A stretch of DNA of 64,000 nucleotides from Sipunculus nudus (lineage: Eukaryota > Annelida > Sipuncula > Golfingiida > Sipunculidae), in NCBI GenBank assembly GCA_026874595.1, contig CM049312.1, forward strand, positions 24,483,956 to 24,547,955, in the 5' to 3' direction. The notes under the pieces are model-generated. The model was not told the DNA's origin, did not search any database, and saw nothing but the letters and a program-made list of their open reading frames with translations. The position numbers and the translations under genes were made by a program. Numbering within the stretch: the first letter of the stretch is position 1; the number at the start of each line of letters is the position of its first letter. Of the stretch, positions 49,101-60,563 are shown piece after piece.

Positions 49101-52100
49101 GGTCACTTATTTTATACGGCGAATGCTATAATTTTTGCAGGCACGGGAAAGCGTGTCTGTCTTTCATACTAAAACGCGTGCATGCATGCGTGATGGCATA
49201 TGTATTGGTGCATGCGGTTTTTAATTTTTACAAAGTTGCTAAAATTTGTGGGGACCGTGTATGATTAAACAAAAGAGGTCATGGGCAGAAAGGCCATGAA
49301 ACGCCAATTCATATGGTGTACAGTTTATGTACCTAAAATGTGTACTTTTGGAGATATGGTTAAACAATGATAGTAGGTACGGGGTTGCAGTGCAGCGCCC
49401 CCTAGCGGTAATTTTCCAAAAACTGAACAATTGCTTTCGAGATATTAGTGTATGACGTAACATGTATCAGTTTCAAAAGGATGCCTGCATATCTGTGGCC
49501 TATAGGGCATGTCACCGTGAAATCGCGAAATCTCATTCGACGAGAAACGGTGCGAGATATTGCAAGATTTTTGGTTGGATCACCGAGAACTCACCAAGGG
49601 CTACAAGATGCAAAAATTTTGACCTCTCTAGCATAAAAACTGACAGAGTTAGAAGCTGAAAACTGCATATTTTCAAAATTCAAAGGTTTTACCCCAAAAA
49701 TAGAGAAATCTGGCAATAGCGCACTTTGGCACCTATGCGCAAAAACAAGCCCATGGACCCTAGTTTAAGGTGCTGTGATGGAAATGGCCCAATGTTTAAT
49801 AGTTCTGGAGGTATAGCACCAAAACAAATTTTCATGTTTTTTTCATCTGCAACGCCCCCTGGCGGCCATTTCCAAAATCTGGAAAACCCGTTTCGAGATA
49901 TTCTTATGTTACATAAAATATCTCAGAATTAGTAAAATTGCTGCAAATTTGAAAAATATCACGAAATTCCATGATTTCTCCCCAAAATTGCGTAACCATG
50001 GTAACAGCGAAATGAGGCAATTTTGCAGTGTTGGAAGTGGCCATGCAGTGGCAAATAAAACGGGCTACAGATTAGGTGCCTACGGCTATTTTCGACGAAG
50101 GTATGAAGAAAAAACCGTTTTTGAGCTTTTTGGTGACCCTGACCTTGACCCTAGACCGATCATGACCAAAAACAATAGGCTCCGAGAAGAACCGATTATA
50201 CACTCTATCTATAAGTTTCAGGACGATTGGTGCAAAATTGTGGCCTGTAGAGCGGGGACATACAGACAAACAAACAAACGGAACTGATCAACATACTTGT
50301 CGAAATCTCTGATTCCGGCAAGCAATAAACTATAACGCGACAGAAATGGCAAACCGGCCCGCAAAGAGTGCCTGTGGTCACTTATTTTATACGGCGAACG
50401 CTATAATTTTTGCAGGCACGGGAAAGCGTGTCTGTCTTTCATACTAAAACGCGTGCATGCATGCGTGATGGCATATGTATTGGTGCATGCGGTTTTTAAT
50501 TTTTACAAAGTTGCTAAAATTTGTGGGGACCGTGTATGATTAAACAAAAGAGGTCATGGGCAGAAAGGCCATGAAACGCCAATTCATATGGTGTACAGTT
50601 TATGTACCTAAAATGTGTACTTTTGGAGATATGGTTAAACAATGATAGTAGGTACGGGGTTGCAGTGCAGCGCCCCCTAGCGGTAATTTTCCAAAAACTG
50701 AACAATTGCTTTCGAGATATTAGTGTATGACGTAACATGTATCAGTTTCAAAAGGATGCCTGCATATCTGTGGCCTATAGGGCATGTCACCGTGAAATCG
50801 CGAAATCTCATTCGACGAGAAACGGTGCGAGATATTGCAAGATTTCTGGTTGGATCACCGAGAACTCACCAAGGGCTACAAGATGCAAAAATTTTGACCT
50901 CTCTAGCATAAAAACTGACAGAGTTAGAAGCTGAAAACTGCATATTTTCAAAATTCAAAGGTTTTACCCCAAAAATAGAGAAATCTGGCAATAGCGCACT
51001 TTGGCACCTATGCGCAAAAACAAGCCCATGGACCCTAGTTTAAGGTGCTGTGATGGAAATGGCCCAATGTTTAATAGTTCTGGAGGTATAGCACCAAAAC
51101 AAATTTTCATGTTTTTTCATCTGCAACGCCCCCTGGCGGCCATTTCCAAAATCTGGAAAACCCGTTTCGAGATATTCTTATGTTACATAAAATATCTCAG
51201 AATCAGTAAAATTGCTGCAAATTTGAAAAATATCACGAAATTCCATGATTTCTCCCCAAAATTGCGTAACCATGGTAACAGCGAAATGAGGCAATTTTGC
51301 AGTGTTGGAAGTGGCCATGCAGTGGCAAATAAAACGGGCTACAGATTAGGTGCCTACGGCTATTTTCGACGAAGGTATGAAGAAAAAACCGTTTTTGAGC
51401 TTTTTGGTGACCCTGACCTTGACCCTAGACCGATCATGACCAAAAACAATAGGCTCCGAGAAGAACCGATTATACACTCTATCTATAAGTTTCAGGACGA
51501 TTGGTGCAAAATTGTGGCCTGTAGAGCGGGGACATACAGACAAACAAACAAACGGAACTGATCAACATACTTGTCGAAATCTCTGATTCCGGCAAGCAAT
51601 AAACTATAACGCGACAGAAATGGCAAACCGGCCCGCAAAGAGTGCCTGTGGTCACTTATTTTATACGGCGAACGCTATAATTTTTGCAGGCACGGGAAAG
51701 CGTGTCTGTCTTTCATACTAAAACGCGTGCATGCATGCGTGATGGCATATGTATTGGTGCATGCGGTTTTTAATTTTTACAAAGTTGCTAAAATTTGTGG
51801 GGACCGTGTATGATTAAACAAAAGAGGTCATGGGCAGAAAGGCCATGAAACGCCAATTCATATGGTGTACAGTTTATGTACCTAAAATGTGTACTTTTGG
51901 AGATATGGTTAAACAATGATAGTAGGTACGGGGTTGCAGTGCAGCGCCCCCTAGCGGTAATTTTCCAAAAACTGAACAATTGCTTTCGAGATATTAGTGT
52001 ATGACGTAACATGTATCAGTTTCAAAAGGATGCCTGCATATCTGTGGCCTATAGGGCATGTCACCGTGAAATCGCGAAATCTCATTCGACGAGAAACAGT

Positions 52101-54148
52101 GCGAGATATTGCAAGATTTTTGGTTGGATCACCGAGAACTCACCAAGGGCTACAAGATGCAAAAATTTTGACCTCTCTAGCATAAAAACTGACAGAGTTA
52201 GAAGCTGAAAACTGCATATTTTCAAAATTCAAAGGTTTTACCCCAAAAATAGAGAAATCTGGCAATAGCGCACTTTGGCACCTATGCGCAAAAACAAGCC
52301 CATGGACCCTAGTTTAAGGTGCTGTGATGGAAATGGCCCAATGTTTAATAGTTCTGGAGGTATAGCACCAAAACAAATTTTCATGTTTTTTCATCTGCAA
52401 CGCCCCCTGGCGGCCATTTCCAAAATCTGGAAAACCCGTTTCGAGATATTCTTATGTTACATAAAATATCTCAGAATCAGTAAAATTGCTGCAAATTTGA
52501 AAAATATCACGAAATTCCATGATTTCTCCCCAAAATTGCGTAACCATGGTAACAGCGAAATGAGGCAATTTTGCAGTGTTGGAAGTGGCCATGCAGTGGC
52601 AAATAAAACGGGCTACAGATTAGGTGCCTACGGCTATTTTCGACGAAGGTATGAAGAAAAAACCGTTTTTGAGCTTTTTGGTGACCCTGACCTTGACCCT
52701 AGACCGATCATGACCAAAAACAATAGGCTCCGAGAAGAACCGATTATACACTCTATCTATAAGTTTCAGGACGATTGGTGCAAAATTGTGGCCTGTAGAG
52801 CGGGGACATACAGACAAACAAACAAACGGAACTGATCAACATACTTGTCGAAATCTCTGATTCCGGCAAGCAATAAACTATAACGCGACAGAAATGGCAA
52901 ACCGGCCCGCAAAGAGTGCCTGTGGTCACTTATTTTATACGGCGAACGCTATAATTTTTGCAGGCACGGGGAAGCGTGTCTGTCTTTCATACTAAAACGC
53001 GTGCATGCATGCGTGATGGCATATGTATTGGTGCATGCGGTTTTTAATTTTTACAAAGTTGCTAAAATTTGTGGGGACCGTGTATGATTAAACAAAAGAG
53101 GTCATGGGCAGAAAGGCCATGAAACGCCAATTCATATGGTGTACAGTTTATGTACCTAAAATGTGTACTTTTGGAGATATGGTTAAACAATGATAGTAGG
53201 TACGGGGTTGCAGTGCAGCGCCCCCTAGCGGTAATTTTCCAAAAACTGAACAATTGCTTTCGAGATATTAGTGTATGACGTAACATGTATCAGTTTCAAA
53301 AGGATGCCTGCATATCTGTGGCCTATAGGGCATGTCACCGTGAAATCGCGAAATCTCATTCGACGAGAAACGGTGCGAGATATTGCAAGATTTTTGGTTG
53401 GATCACCGAGAACTCACCAAGGGCTACAAGATGCAAAAATTTTGACCTCTCTAGCATAAAAACTGACAGAGTTAGAAGCTGAAAACTGCATATTTTCAAA
53501 ATTCAAAGGTTTTACCCCAAAAATAGAGAAATCTGGCAATAGCGCACTTTGGCACCTATGCGCAAAAACAAGCCCATGGACCCTAGTTTAAGGTGCTGTG
53601 ATGGAAATGGCCCAATGTTTAATAGTTCTGGAGGTATAGCACCAAAACAAATTTTCATGTTTTTTTCATCTGCAACGCCCCCTGGCGGCCATTTCCAAAA
53701 TCTGGAAAACCCGTTTCGAGATATTCTTATGTTACATAAAATATCTCAGAATCAGTAAAATTGCTGCAAATTTGAAAAATATCACGAAATTCCATGATTT
53801 CTCCCCAAAATTGCGTAACCATGGTAACAGCGAAATGAGGCAATTTTGCAGTGTTGGAAGTGGCCATGCAGTGGCAAATAAAACGGGCTACAGATTAGGT
53901 GCCTACGGCTATTTTCGACGAAGGTATGAAGAAAAAACCGTTTTTGAGCTTTTTGGTGACCCTGACCTTGACCCTAGACCGATCATGACCAAAAACAATA
54001 GGCTCCGAGAAGAACCGATTATACACTCTATCTATAAGTTTCAGGACGATTGGTGCAAAATTGTGGCCTGTAGAGCGGGGACATACAGACAAACAAACAA
54101 ACGGAACTGATCAACATACTTGTCGAAATCTCTGATTCCGGCAAGCAA

Positions 54149-55462
54149 CAAACAGACATACGCAACTGAGTAATATGCTTGCCGAAATCTTTGATTCCGG
54201 CAAGCAACAAACAGACAGACAGACAAACAGACATACGCAACTGACCAATATGCTTGCGGAAATCGAAGATTTCCGGCAAGCAATAAAGTATGGACTGTGC
54301 CTCCAACATGTATGATCATAGATGGGGCCCGGAGAGGCCGTCACGGACCGCTGCACACGCCGGCCGCCCACCGTAAGGACCCTGCCGCCACTTGCGGCGA
54401 CGGCGAGTGTCTTCGTGGTATGGCGAAAAACGGCGCGAGATTTGACGAGACTAACAATGTGACCCCTGAATGTGACTGCGAGTGTCAGCCGCTATCCAGC
54501 GCTGCAAACCATGTGTCTGTAGCGTGAAAAATGACAGAATTATAGGCATTTCTTTGAATGGTCACGTGTTCTCGTTTCACGAGAAACGGTGCGAGATATG
54601 ACAAGACTTGCGATTGAACGGCTTAGAACTAGAGGGATGCTGTCTAACGCCAAAAACCAGACCTTTCTATCGCAAATATCAACAGAGATAGAATCTGGAA
54701 AACTCCGAATTTTCAGATTGTCAAGTTTTACCCCAAAATTTGGTAACCATGGTAACGGCAGCACAAAGCAACATGTGCGAAGAGATAAGCCAATGTTCCT
54801 AGTTTCAGATACGCCCAAAAAAATGGTGTCACGTTTAATATTTTTTGAGATATTGCAGAAAAATGACATGTTACAGTGTTTCATGTACCACGCCCCCTGG
54901 TGGCTATTTCCAAAAAATGGAAAACTGATTTCGAGATATTTATAAATAACACAAAATATATCAATTTCAAAGCCATTGTTAAAAAAATGCAACCTGTAGG
55001 TCATATTTAATGAAATCTCGAAGACTCTCGTTTGACGAGAAATGGTGCGAGATTTGGCGAGACTTTCAGTTTTATCCTGTCAAGCTGCCCATAAGGTACA
55101 TAATGACCAAAACCAGACGTCTGTAGCTTAAAAATTGACAAAGTTACAAAAAATGGTCGTGTTATTTCCAATTTCCATGATTTTTGCCCAAAAAATGTAA
55201 CCATGGTAACGGCAAATTTAAGTAAGCTACATGTCAAAAGAAAGGCCAGGTGATGACGAAAAAAATGAGCTATTGCAGAAGTGGATAAGCCTATTTATGG
55301 CGAAGTTATAGTGCAAAAACCGTTAACCATACCTGTCGTGACCTTGACCCTTGACCTTGGAGCAATGTTGACCAAAAACAATAGGGCACCTAGAAATTAC
55401 GTTTTCGAACATCCCTGTAAGTTTCAAGGTTATTGTGGCAAAATTGTGGCCAGGAGAGTGGT
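54149..55462 (+). repeat. Composite B module 3
   Basis: Follows the array directly. Two minisatellite hairpins (54178, 54251) are followed by the GC-rich cassette and the rest of a B module nearly identical to B modules 1 and 2. Confidence 0.9.
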
Positions 55463-57393
55463 GACAAACAAACAAACAAACTAGACGACCATAGGTCGAA
55501 CGCTTGCCGGAATTCGGAAGTGAAACACAGACGGACAGACAGAACATATTGTCGGTTTTCTATTGATGGAATGACTCTCAGAGACATTGCTGAGAATATG
55601 TGGCCCGTAGAATGACATATGAGACAAAAGAACAGGCAAGCAGACAAAGCTGACAACAAAAGACGAACAGACAGACATACTGACTTTGTGAGACAAGATT
55701 GACACCAGATAACATAAGCTAGTTATTGAGAAGATTCAAAGGAAGAAAATGAGTTATAATTTATGTAATTTATATTTATAGTTTACGAGGTATGGCGAAT
55801 TAATGATATACTTGGGAGGCTCGACTGTAGCGCCCTCTAGCAGACATATTCCGAAGACGACAAATGCGTTTCGTATTATTAGTGTATGACATGAGATGTC
55901 TCAGTTTCAAAAGGATTCCGTCAAAGCTGTGGCCTGTAGAATGCTCTATGTAAGGCGTAAGAACCAGCAAGCAGGCGACTTTGAGGATAACGGACAAACA
56001 GATGGACACACTGACAAAGTGACAGAAGATTGAAACCAGATGCCTTAATCAGGCTATGGAGAAGACTCAAAGGAAGAAAATAAGCTATAGCTTATGTAAC
56101 TGAGGCTTTGGGTGTAGAGTTATGGCCAATACAATGGTATGTGTGTGACAGCCATGTGCAGCGCCCACTAGTGGCCATATGCGGAAAATGAAAAATTTAT
56201 TTCTAGATATTAGTGTAAGACATAAGATGTAATAGTTTCAAAAGGATTCCGTCAAAACTGTGGCCTACAGAATGCTTATATGTGAGACGCAAGAGCCAAC
56301 AAGCAGGCGAATTTGAGGACAACTGACAAACAGACGAAAACACTGACAAAGTGACTCAAAATTGAGTCCAGATGACTTCTCCAGGTTATGGAGAAGACTC
56401 AAAGGAAGAAAAAAGCTACAGTTTATGTAACTGAGGTTTATAGTTTTGGAGATATTGCCAAAGCATGATATGTTGGGAGAGGTTCGAGTTCAGCGCCCCC
56501 TAGCGGCCATATCCGGAAAATGAAAAATTGGTTTCGAGATATTAGTGCAAGACTTAAGATGTAATAGTTTCAAAAGGATTCTTTCAAAACTGTGGCCTGT
56601 AGAATGCTATATGTGAGACGCAAGAGCAAGCAGGCGAATTTGAGGACAACTGACAAACAGACGGACACAATGACAAAGTGACACAACATTGAGATCAGAT
56701 GACATTATCAGTTTATGGAGAAGACTCAGAGGGAAAAAATAAGCTATAGTTTATGTAATTGAGGCTTTGGGTTTTAGAGATATGGCCAATGTAATGATAT
56801 CTGTGTGAGGGTCGTGTGCAGCGCCCCCTAGCAGCCATATTCAAAAAATGAAAAAACAATTTCGAGATACTAGTGTAGGACTTATGATATGTCAGTTTCA
56901 AAAAGATTCCTGCAATAATGTGGCCTTTGGCGCAAGATGAATGAAATCTCGAAATATCTCTATTCACGAGAAATTTTACGAGATACTGCAAGACTTGTAA
57001 TAAAATCTTGTAGTACTAGTTGAATGCTACCTGATGCAGAAAACTAGATCACTCTAGCTTTAAAACTGACAAAGTTAGAAAAATAAGATCCCTTATTTTC
57101 GAATATCATGACTTTTCCCCAAAAAATTGTAACCATGGTTACGGCAAATTTGAGTCAGCTACACACCAGATGACAGGCCTTGGAATGACGATTAAAATGA
57201 GCTATTGTTGAAGTAGATACGACTAATAGTCACAAAGATATGAAGAAAAAACCATTTTGAGAAGTTTTGACGACCTTGACCTTGACCTTTGACCTATTTT
57301 AACCAAAAACAATAGGGCACCTAGAAATTATATTTTCCAACATCCCTGTAAGTTTCAAGGTTATTGTGGCAAAATTGTGGCCAGGAGAGTGGT
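55463..57393 (+). repeat. Composite A module 5 (1931 bp)
   Basis: Nearly identical to A modules 1 and 2, with four submodules and the closing TGACCTTGACCTTTGACC run. Confidence 0.9.
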
Positions 57394-59393
57394 GACAAAC
57401 AAACAAACAAACAGACAGACAAACAGACATACGCAACTGACCAATATGCTTGCCGAAATCTTTGATTCCGGCAAGCAACAAACTAGACGACCATAGGTCG
57501 AACGCTTGCCGGAATTCGGAAGTGAAACACAGACTGACAGACAGAACATATTGTCGGTTTTCTATTAATGGAATGACTCTCAGAGACATTGCTGAGAATA
57601 TGTGGCCCGTAGAATGACATATGAGACAAAAGAACAGGCAAGCAGACAAAGCTGACAACAAAAGACGAACAGACAGACATACTGACTTTGTGAGACAAGA
57701 TTGACACCAGATGACATGAGCTAGTTATTGAGAAGATTCAAAGGAAGAAAATGAGTTAAAATTTATGTAATTTAGATTTATAGTTTACGAGGTATGGCGA
57801 ATTAATGATATACTTGGGAGGCGCGACTGTAGCGCCCTCTAGCAGACATATTCCGAAGACGACAAATGCGTTTCGTATTATTAGTGTATGACATGAGATG
57901 TCTCAGTTTCAAAAGGATTCTGTCAAAGCTGTGGCCTGTAGAATGCTATATGTAAGGCGTAAGAACCAGCAAGCAGGCGACTTAGAGGATAACGGACAAA
58001 CAGATGGACACACTGACAAAGTGACAGAAGATTGAAACCAGATGCCTTTATCAGGTTATGGAGAAGACTCAAAGGAAGAAAATAAGCTATAGTTTATGTA
58101 ACTGAGGCTTTGGGTGTAGAGTAATGGCCCATACAATGGGATGAGTGTGAGAGTCATGTGCAGCGCCCACTAGTGGCCATATCCGGAAAATGAAGAAATT
58201 ATTTCTAGATATTAGTGTAGAACATAAGATGTAATAGTTTCAAAAGGATTCCGTCAAAACTGTGGCCTACAGAATGCTATATGTGAGACGCAAGAGCCAA
58301 CAAGCAGGCGAATTTGAGGACAACTGACAAACAGACGAAAACACTGACAAAGTGACTCAAAATTGAGTCCAGATGACTTCTCCAGGTTATGGAGAAGACT
58401 CAAAGGAAGAAAAAAGCTACAGTTTATGTAACTGAGGTTTATAGTTTTGGAGATATTGCCAAAGGATGATATGTTGGGAGAGGTTCGAGTTCAGCGCCCC
58501 CTAGCGGCCATATCCGGAAAATGAAAAATTGGTTTCGAGATATTAGTGTAAGACTTAAGATGTAATAGTTTCAAAAGGATTCTTTCAAAACTGTGGCCTT
58601 TAGAATGCTATATGTTAGACGCAAGAGCAAGCAGGCGAATTTGAGGACAACTGACAAACAGACAGACACACTGACAAAGTGTCACAAAATTGTGACCAGA
58701 TGACTACACTAGGTTATGGAGAAGACTCAGAGGAAGAAAATAAGCTATAGTTTATGTAATTGAGGCTTATAATTTTGGAGATATGGCCAAAATATGATAT
58801 GTTCGGGAGGTTCGCATCCAGCGCCCCCTAGCGGCCCTATTCAAAAAGTGAAAAAACGATTTCGAGATACTAGTGTAGGACTTATAATATGTCAGTTTCA
58901 AAAAGATTCCTGCAATAATGTGGCCTTTGGCGCAAGATGAATGAAATCTCGAAATATCTCTATTCACGAGATATTTTACGAGATACTGCAAGACTTGTTA
59001 TAAAATCTTGTAGTACTAGTTGAATGCTACCTGATGCAAAAAACTAGATCACTCTAGCTTTAAAACTGACAAAGTTAGAAAAATAAGATCCCTTATTTTC
59101 GAATATCATGACTTTTCCCCAAAAAATTGTAACCATGGTTACGGCAAATTTGAGTCAGCTACACACCAGATGACAGGCCTTGGAATGACGATTAAAATGA
59201 GCTATTGTTGAAGTAAATACGACTAACAGTCACAAAGATATGAAGAAAAAAACGTTTTGAGAAGTTTTGACGACCTTGACCTTGACCTTTGACCTATTTT
59301 AACCAAAAACAATAGGGCACCTAGAAATTATGTTTTCCAACATCCCTATAAGTTTCAAGGTTATTGTGGCAAAATTGTGGCCAGGAGAGTGGT
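57394..59393 (+). repeat. Composite A module 6 with inserted hairpin unit
   Basis: An A module in which one ~76-bp hairpin minisatellite unit (57405-57476) sits between the CAAA tail and the CTAGACGACC start. Its last submodule (58640-58900) is more diverged. Confidence 0.88.
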
Positions 59394-59650
59394 GACAAAC
59401 AAACAAACAAACAAACAAACAAACAGACAGACAGACAAACAGACATACGCAACTGACCAATATGCTTGCCGAAATCTTTGATTCCGGCAAGCAACAAACA
59501 GACAGACAGACAAACAGACATACGCAACTGACCAATATGCTTGCGGAAATCGAAGATTTCCGGCAAGCAACAAACAAACAAAGAGACAAACAGACATACG
59601 CAACTGACGAACATGCTTGCCGAAATCGAAGATTTCCGGCAAGCAATAAA
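59394..59650 (+). repeat. Hairpin minisatellite, three units
   Basis: A long (CAAA)n run, then three hairpin units. The third hairpin (59610-59645) has GCTTGCCG on the left and the GAA loop, a recombinant of the two common forms. This is the right end of the repeat-rich region. Confidence 0.88.
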
Positions 59651-59940
59651 ATAAGTATCGGTAGAACACGAGACTCAATGCCGGGAGGGCGTGAGTTCAT
59701 TTCTCAGCCGAGGAGTGGTAGGACTTTTCAAGCTCGGCCCTGACCCACTGCGATCACCCTGCAGGCTAATGGAGAGGCTTGCCCCACAGCCCTGAATCAC
59801 TCACAAACGAATGGGTCTTTGTTGTGTTCTTTGTAACCCAGCAAGTGTGGTAGACACCGGGCCTGGATAACACCAGGATACAAAATAGCATGACAGGAAG
59901 CGAGTGCTACCGTCCTGTCAGATATTCCAAACCGCATTGG
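59651..59940 (+). repeat. Possible tRNA-derived SINE
   Basis: The head TATCGGTAGAACACGAGACT, followed by GGGCGTGAGTTCATTTCTC, aligns by eye with the D-arm/A-box and T-arm/B-box of a tRNA (TCGGTAGAGC...GTTCGATTC). A body without coding potential follows. The boxes are degenerate and no clear target-site duplication was seen. Confidence 0.4.
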
Positions 59941-59966
59941 AACTTGAAATTTAAATGCAGATGTAC

Positions 59967-59972
59967 TTTATT
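59967..59972 (-). terminator. Poly(A) signal of the sushi-membrane gene
   Basis: AATAAA on the minus strand, 190 bp after the stop codon at 60162. It is the first canonical signal in that direction. Confidence 0.5.
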
Positions 59973-60161
59973 ACATTTAGATTAAGATAAGACAATGTAA
60001 ACACCGGAGCCTGCTACCTCCACCACACAAATTTAAAAATAATCACAAAATAATTTCTCCAACAATCACATCCTTGCAGCTGTTTTATATGTAAGTGTCC
60101 AACAATAGGACCTTAAATTTATCATATAAAAAAAAAACATAAATTTTCTTTTTATGTTTTT

Positions 60162-60340
60162 TCATGGCTTTGTCCGGTTGTTTGCTCGCTTGTTTTCATG
60201 AGGGTTTTTCAGGAAAAACAAACAATCGAGAGCCAAAATGAACAACACCATGATTGCCAGTAAACCCAGGAACACCGCGCCGTACACCTCGGCCATCGGG
60301 GCCTCAGCAGGTTCTTCTTCATCTCGGATCAATTCTTTTT
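60162..60340 (-). CDS. Sushi-membrane protein, last coding exon (transmembrane and tail)
   Basis: Acceptor TGGATTTCAG at 60342-60341 opens the exon in phase 1, the phase in which the sushi exon ends. The joined frame gives an acidic juxtamembrane segment (RDEEEPAEAP). A hydrophobic helix of about 24 residues (GAVFLGLLAIMVLFILALDC...) follows, with one Asp near its inner end, then a short basic tail ending KRANNRTKP and TGA. This is the end of a type I membrane protein. The family name is not recognised. Other symmetric 1-1 exons may be spliced in between. Confidence 0.8.
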
Positions 60341-60518
60341 CTGAAATCCAGAGGATGCAAATGCAATAACAGCTGTCATGTTTATCGCAAATGCATGTCC
60401 CAGTTATTTTTACCGATTTTTTAATAGATATGAGATCAGTTCTAGATTGTTAAAGCCATCCATTCCTTTAACAGCCATGGAAGGTACATATACACGAGTC
60501 ATAATTATCAATACACCA

Positions 60519-60522
<4 letters not shown>

Positions 60523-60559
<37 letters not shown>
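60523..60559. repeat. AT microsatellite
   Basis: Uninterrupted (AT)n of about 37 bp inside the proposed last intron. Confidence 0.95.

Positions 60560-60563
<4 letters not shown>

Larger units (their letters stand above)
32894..54148 (+). repeat. 21.3 kb satellite array, 1274/1275-bp monomer, about 16.7 copies
   Basis: One marker (the frame start for MSVCPRSTGH on the minus strand) ends at 33503, 34778, 36053, 37327, 38602, 39877, 41151, 42426, 43700, 44974, 46249, 47523, 48797, 50072, 51346, 52620 and 53895, a spacing of 1274 or 1275. Later monomers are nearly identical; the first two differ most. Variants recur every three monomers (higher-order repeat of 3823-3824 bp). The array starts inside a monomer, at GTATCAGTTTCAAAAGGATG, and ends just after the hairpin. 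It encodes no believable protein. Confidence 0.97.

Noticed and set aside
32894..54148. CRISPR array
   Set aside because: The period is 1275 bp with no unique spacers, and the surrounding genes are eukaryotic.
59655..59730. Functional tRNA gene
   Set aside because: The boxes are degenerate and no cloverleaf with a paired acceptor stem can be drawn.
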